The position numbers were made by a program, and so were the translations under genes. The notes below the pieces were generated by a model. That model was not told where the DNA came from. It was given only the letters and a program-made list of their open reading frames with translations, and made no database searches. Shown here one piece after another: positions 62,081-64,000 of a DNA stretch of 64,000 nucleotides. The stretch's first letter is position 1. Each line of letters opens with the position of its first letter. Source of the DNA: JASMTM01 sp964441735 (GTDB taxonomy: Bacteria; Thermotogota; Thermotogae; Petrotogales; Kosmotogaceae); NCBI GenBank assembly GCA_964441735.1, contig CAYTVB010000008.1, positions 1 through 64,000 on the forward strand. The letters are read 5' to 3'.

Positions 62081-63968
62081 TCTTTATCCTTTTGTGCAAA
62101 GCTTCAGGAAATTTTCTACCCCAAACTATTTGATACCCTCCTTTGTTAACTATCTCGATCAATGGTTTCTGCTCAAAGGATAATTTCGCTGCCAATGACA
62201 TCAGTTGAAGCTTGTCGATAGATATATTGTCGAGTGAGTGAAGCTCTCCTGGTTCCAACGATAAAATCTCGTAAACAGCATTCTTTTCTTCCGTAGACAA
62301 ATTCTCGATAACACTGTAAAAATGGTTCATAATTCTATCTTCATCCGATTGACGTTTTTTCTTTTCAACAGGTTCACCCGCTATTGCCTTTTTTTCTTTG
62401 CTTTTGGTTGTTTCCTTCTCTTTTATGACTTCACCTACCATCGGTGAAACCTTTTCATATAAATCGTCAACTGGTGGTTGGTTTGTTGAAGAAGTCTTGA
62501 CAGGTTCTGTCTTTATTGTTTTATTGCCCATCATGCTGTCAATCTTATTCCTGACATTCTTCCATTTTTGTACAACCATATCTATTTTATGAATTCTATT
62601 TCTTGCTTCCTGACCTGCATTTTCGATTAAAGCTTCCAACAGGAGTTCTTCTTCATTAAATACTTTTACATGTAAAAAGTTGTAGACAGGAACTTTAAAA
62701 TTTTTCCCTCTACGTTGATCTTCATCATCGTCTTCTTTTTGAATTTTCCATTTGAAATCAGTAGGATTTTTATTCGAGGATGGAGTGAATGCAATTGAAG
62801 ATAATTCGACCAGTTCATCTTCCAATGTAATATTTTTATAAGGGATCAGTTCACTCTTAAAAATCCTCTGTATTTTAATTCCCTCTGTGAGAATCTTTAA
62901 TTCATTCTTTTCATTTATGATTGAAGCATTCTCTTCAATGTCTATTTTGGGATTAACAAGAACCGCATTGTAATTAAAATATTCACCTGCATTCCGTTTT
63001 GGCATCAGAATCTTCTTCTTTTTTTGAACAATCCATACAATATCATCCAGTGTTTCCTTTAAAAGTATATGCAACTCTCTTAGAAATTCTTCGAAAATAA
63101 CAGGATGAATGATAGCTAGTGCCCTGGTGCTCAACTTGTTTCTATTTAGAGCTTCATCTATTACATCAATGATTCTTGAACCTTTCGGCAATTCATCTTT
63201 TAAGTATTCTGTTATTGCCATTCTGAAAGGCTCCGGTTGAATAACCATTGAAGGATAAGTCTTTTTCAAATAAATGAGAAACTTATCAAGAGATTGAACA
63301 ATCGCGTTAACTGAGTTTTTTACAGAAGAAACGGGATGGTCCTTGAGAATTCTTTCAAAATGCTGTTTCAAAAAGTTATTTATTTCGTTTCCTGCAAGAG
63401 TCATCTGTGCCAATCTTTTGCAAATGGTTTCCGGAATATCCCTGTATGGTATGTAAAAATGCTTAAATGCCTGTACTGCGTAGGTTTCAATTTCTACCGG
63501 TCTTGCGGTTATCGTTTCTGCGATTTCATTAACTGCTTTTTCAGTTTTAAACAATTTTCCGAGACAGTCCACAAGGTCATTATTCGACTCAACAATTCTT
63601 TCGTATTTTGTTTTCGTAAAGTGATGAAAACGTTCTTTACCATCAGAAAGGTTCGAAAAAAACTCGCTATCTTTTCCATTAATTGATTCCTCAGCCAGAA
63701 GGTCAATCAATGCATCTTCAGCCTTTTCTAGATCAGCGAATTCTTTTATGGTTATTCCGTTGTTCTTATTCTCACCAAAAAGTACGACGAGAAATTTTTC
63801 GTCTTTCTTTAAAGATTTGAAAATCCATTTATTTGGCAGGATGGATTTTTTAGTAATAATAAGTCCAGCAGAAGACCTGTTGATTACCGTCCACTTTTTT
63901 CCATCGAAGCGCTTTTCAATTTCGAACACTTCATTAGGTGAAAGTTGCCTTTTCGCCTTCAGACCCAC
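62064..63968 (-). CDS. Unrecognised 634-residue first protein of the helicase cassette (possibly TerB-N/TerB-C-like)
   Basis: A 634-residue soluble protein. An N-terminal beta-rich part (about 1-85) is followed by a long helical region (100-330), a beta segment near 340-400, and a charged Lys/Glu linker (about 500-550). It ends with a helical domain (RIMNHFYSVIENLSTEEKNA). I do not recognise a family. In other bacteria TerB-N/TerB-C proteins precede a BrxD-like ATPase and a helicase in the same order, and the tail layout is loosely similar. The start is GTG 63968 after GGGG; the promoter lies beyond the window edge. Confidence 0.6.
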   Translation of the reverse strand: MGLKAKRQLSPNEVFEIEKRFDGKKWTVINRSSAGLIITKKSILPNKWIFKSLKKDEKFLVVLFGENKNNGITIKEFADLEKAEDALIDLLAEESINGKDSEFFSNLSDGKERFHHFTKTKYERIVESNNDLVDCLGKLFKTEKAVNEIAETITARPVEIETYAVQAFKHFYIPYRDIPETICKRLAQMTLAGNEINNFLKQHFERILKDHPVSSVKNSVNAIVQSLDKFLIYLKKTYPSMVIQPEPFRMAITEYLKDELPKGSRIIDVIDEALNRNKLSTRALAIIHPVIFEEFLRELHILLKETLDDIVWIVQKKKKILMPKRNAGEYFNYNAVLVNPKIDIEENASIINEKNELKILTEGIKIQRIFKSELIPYKNITLEDELVELSSIAFTPSSNKNPTDFKWKIQKEDDDEDQRRGKNFKVPVYNFLHVKVFNEEELLLEALIENAGQEARNRIHKIDMVVQKWKNVRNKIDSMMGNKTIKTEPVKTSSTNQPPVDDLYEKVSPMVGEVIKEKETTKSKEKKAIAGEPVEKKKRQSDEDRIMNHFYSVIENLSTEEKNAVYEILSLEPGELHSLDNISIDKLQLMSLAAKLSFEQKPLIEIVNKGGYQIVWGRKFPEALHKRIKSELNE

Positions 63969-64000
63969 AAAATCAACCCCAAAAAAATTAGATAATAAAT

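Noticed and set aside
58101..63968. A complete BREX locus
   Set aside because: Only BrxD-like and Lhr-like proteins are present; PglZ, PglX, BrxC/PglY and BrxL are not seen in the window.

Overview
The window is AT-rich bacterial DNA, densely coded, with strong GGAGGTGA-type ribosome binding sites, many carbohydrate ABC importers, a GH3 glycosidase and MgtE, SfsA and DegV genes. This looks most like a member of the Thermotogota, probably the Kosmotoga/Mesotoga branch; that placement is an inference from gene content and style, because no rRNA or other marker gene lies in the window. I saw no tRNA, rRNA, CRISPR array or intact insertion sequence.

Left part (1-19040) is mostly housekeeping in small units: a circularly permuted GH3 beta-glycosidase with a VOC protein, a P2A calcium-type ATPase, an iron-sulfur PD-(D/E)XK plus DEDD nuclease (DUF2779), MgtE, SfsA, an exported HCX5R phosphatase, a peroxiredoxin, a CCA-adding-type nucleotidyltransferase, small exported proteins, NagA, a proline iminopeptidase and a second VOC protein. 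Two small genes not obvious at first sight were found: a 49-residue basic protein (11501-11650) and an 81-codon membrane protein cut by one in-frame TAG (18793-19038).

Middle part (19336-42608) holds a ribose-type ABC importer operon with two TIM-barrel isomerases (19468-24970), a five-gene run of a membrane protein, an EamA transporter, two methyltransferases (one fused to SH3-like domains) and a phytoene desaturase-like oxidoreductase (25059-30109), a UroD/MtbA-type protein that probably starts at ATT, a DUF2207 protein, and a GntR-controlled catabolic operon on the minus strand (34039-41454: GntR, binding protein, permease, BtpA/SgcQ, phosphotriesterase-like lactonase, PfkB kinase, ABC ATPase, M20 hydrolase). 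A palindrome over the GntR promoter suggests autoregulation.

From 56123 down to 42662 on the minus strand runs a 14-gene cluster: LsrF-like aldolase, exported calcineurin phosphoesterase, SUOX-fold protein, zinc alcohol dehydrogenase, MalEFG-type importer without an ATPase, PfkB kinase, SorC regulator, NAD-kinase-like protein, ADP-ribosylglycohydrolase, MFS transporter, iron alcohol dehydrogenase and a DUF3795 protein. The kinase/ADP-ribosylglycohydrolase/MFS set recalls the enterobacterial yegTUV genes, and the SorC/LsrF-type set recalls lsr operons, so the substrate may be a sugar or nucleoside-like compound.

The right end carries a PEPCK/HPr-kinase-like P-loop protein (56315-58063) facing a tightly overlapping four-gene cassette (58101-63968): two unrecognised proteins, a BrxD-like P-loop ATPase and an Lhr-type helicase. 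It has no BREX core genes in view and is the best candidate here for an undescribed DNA-processing or defence system.
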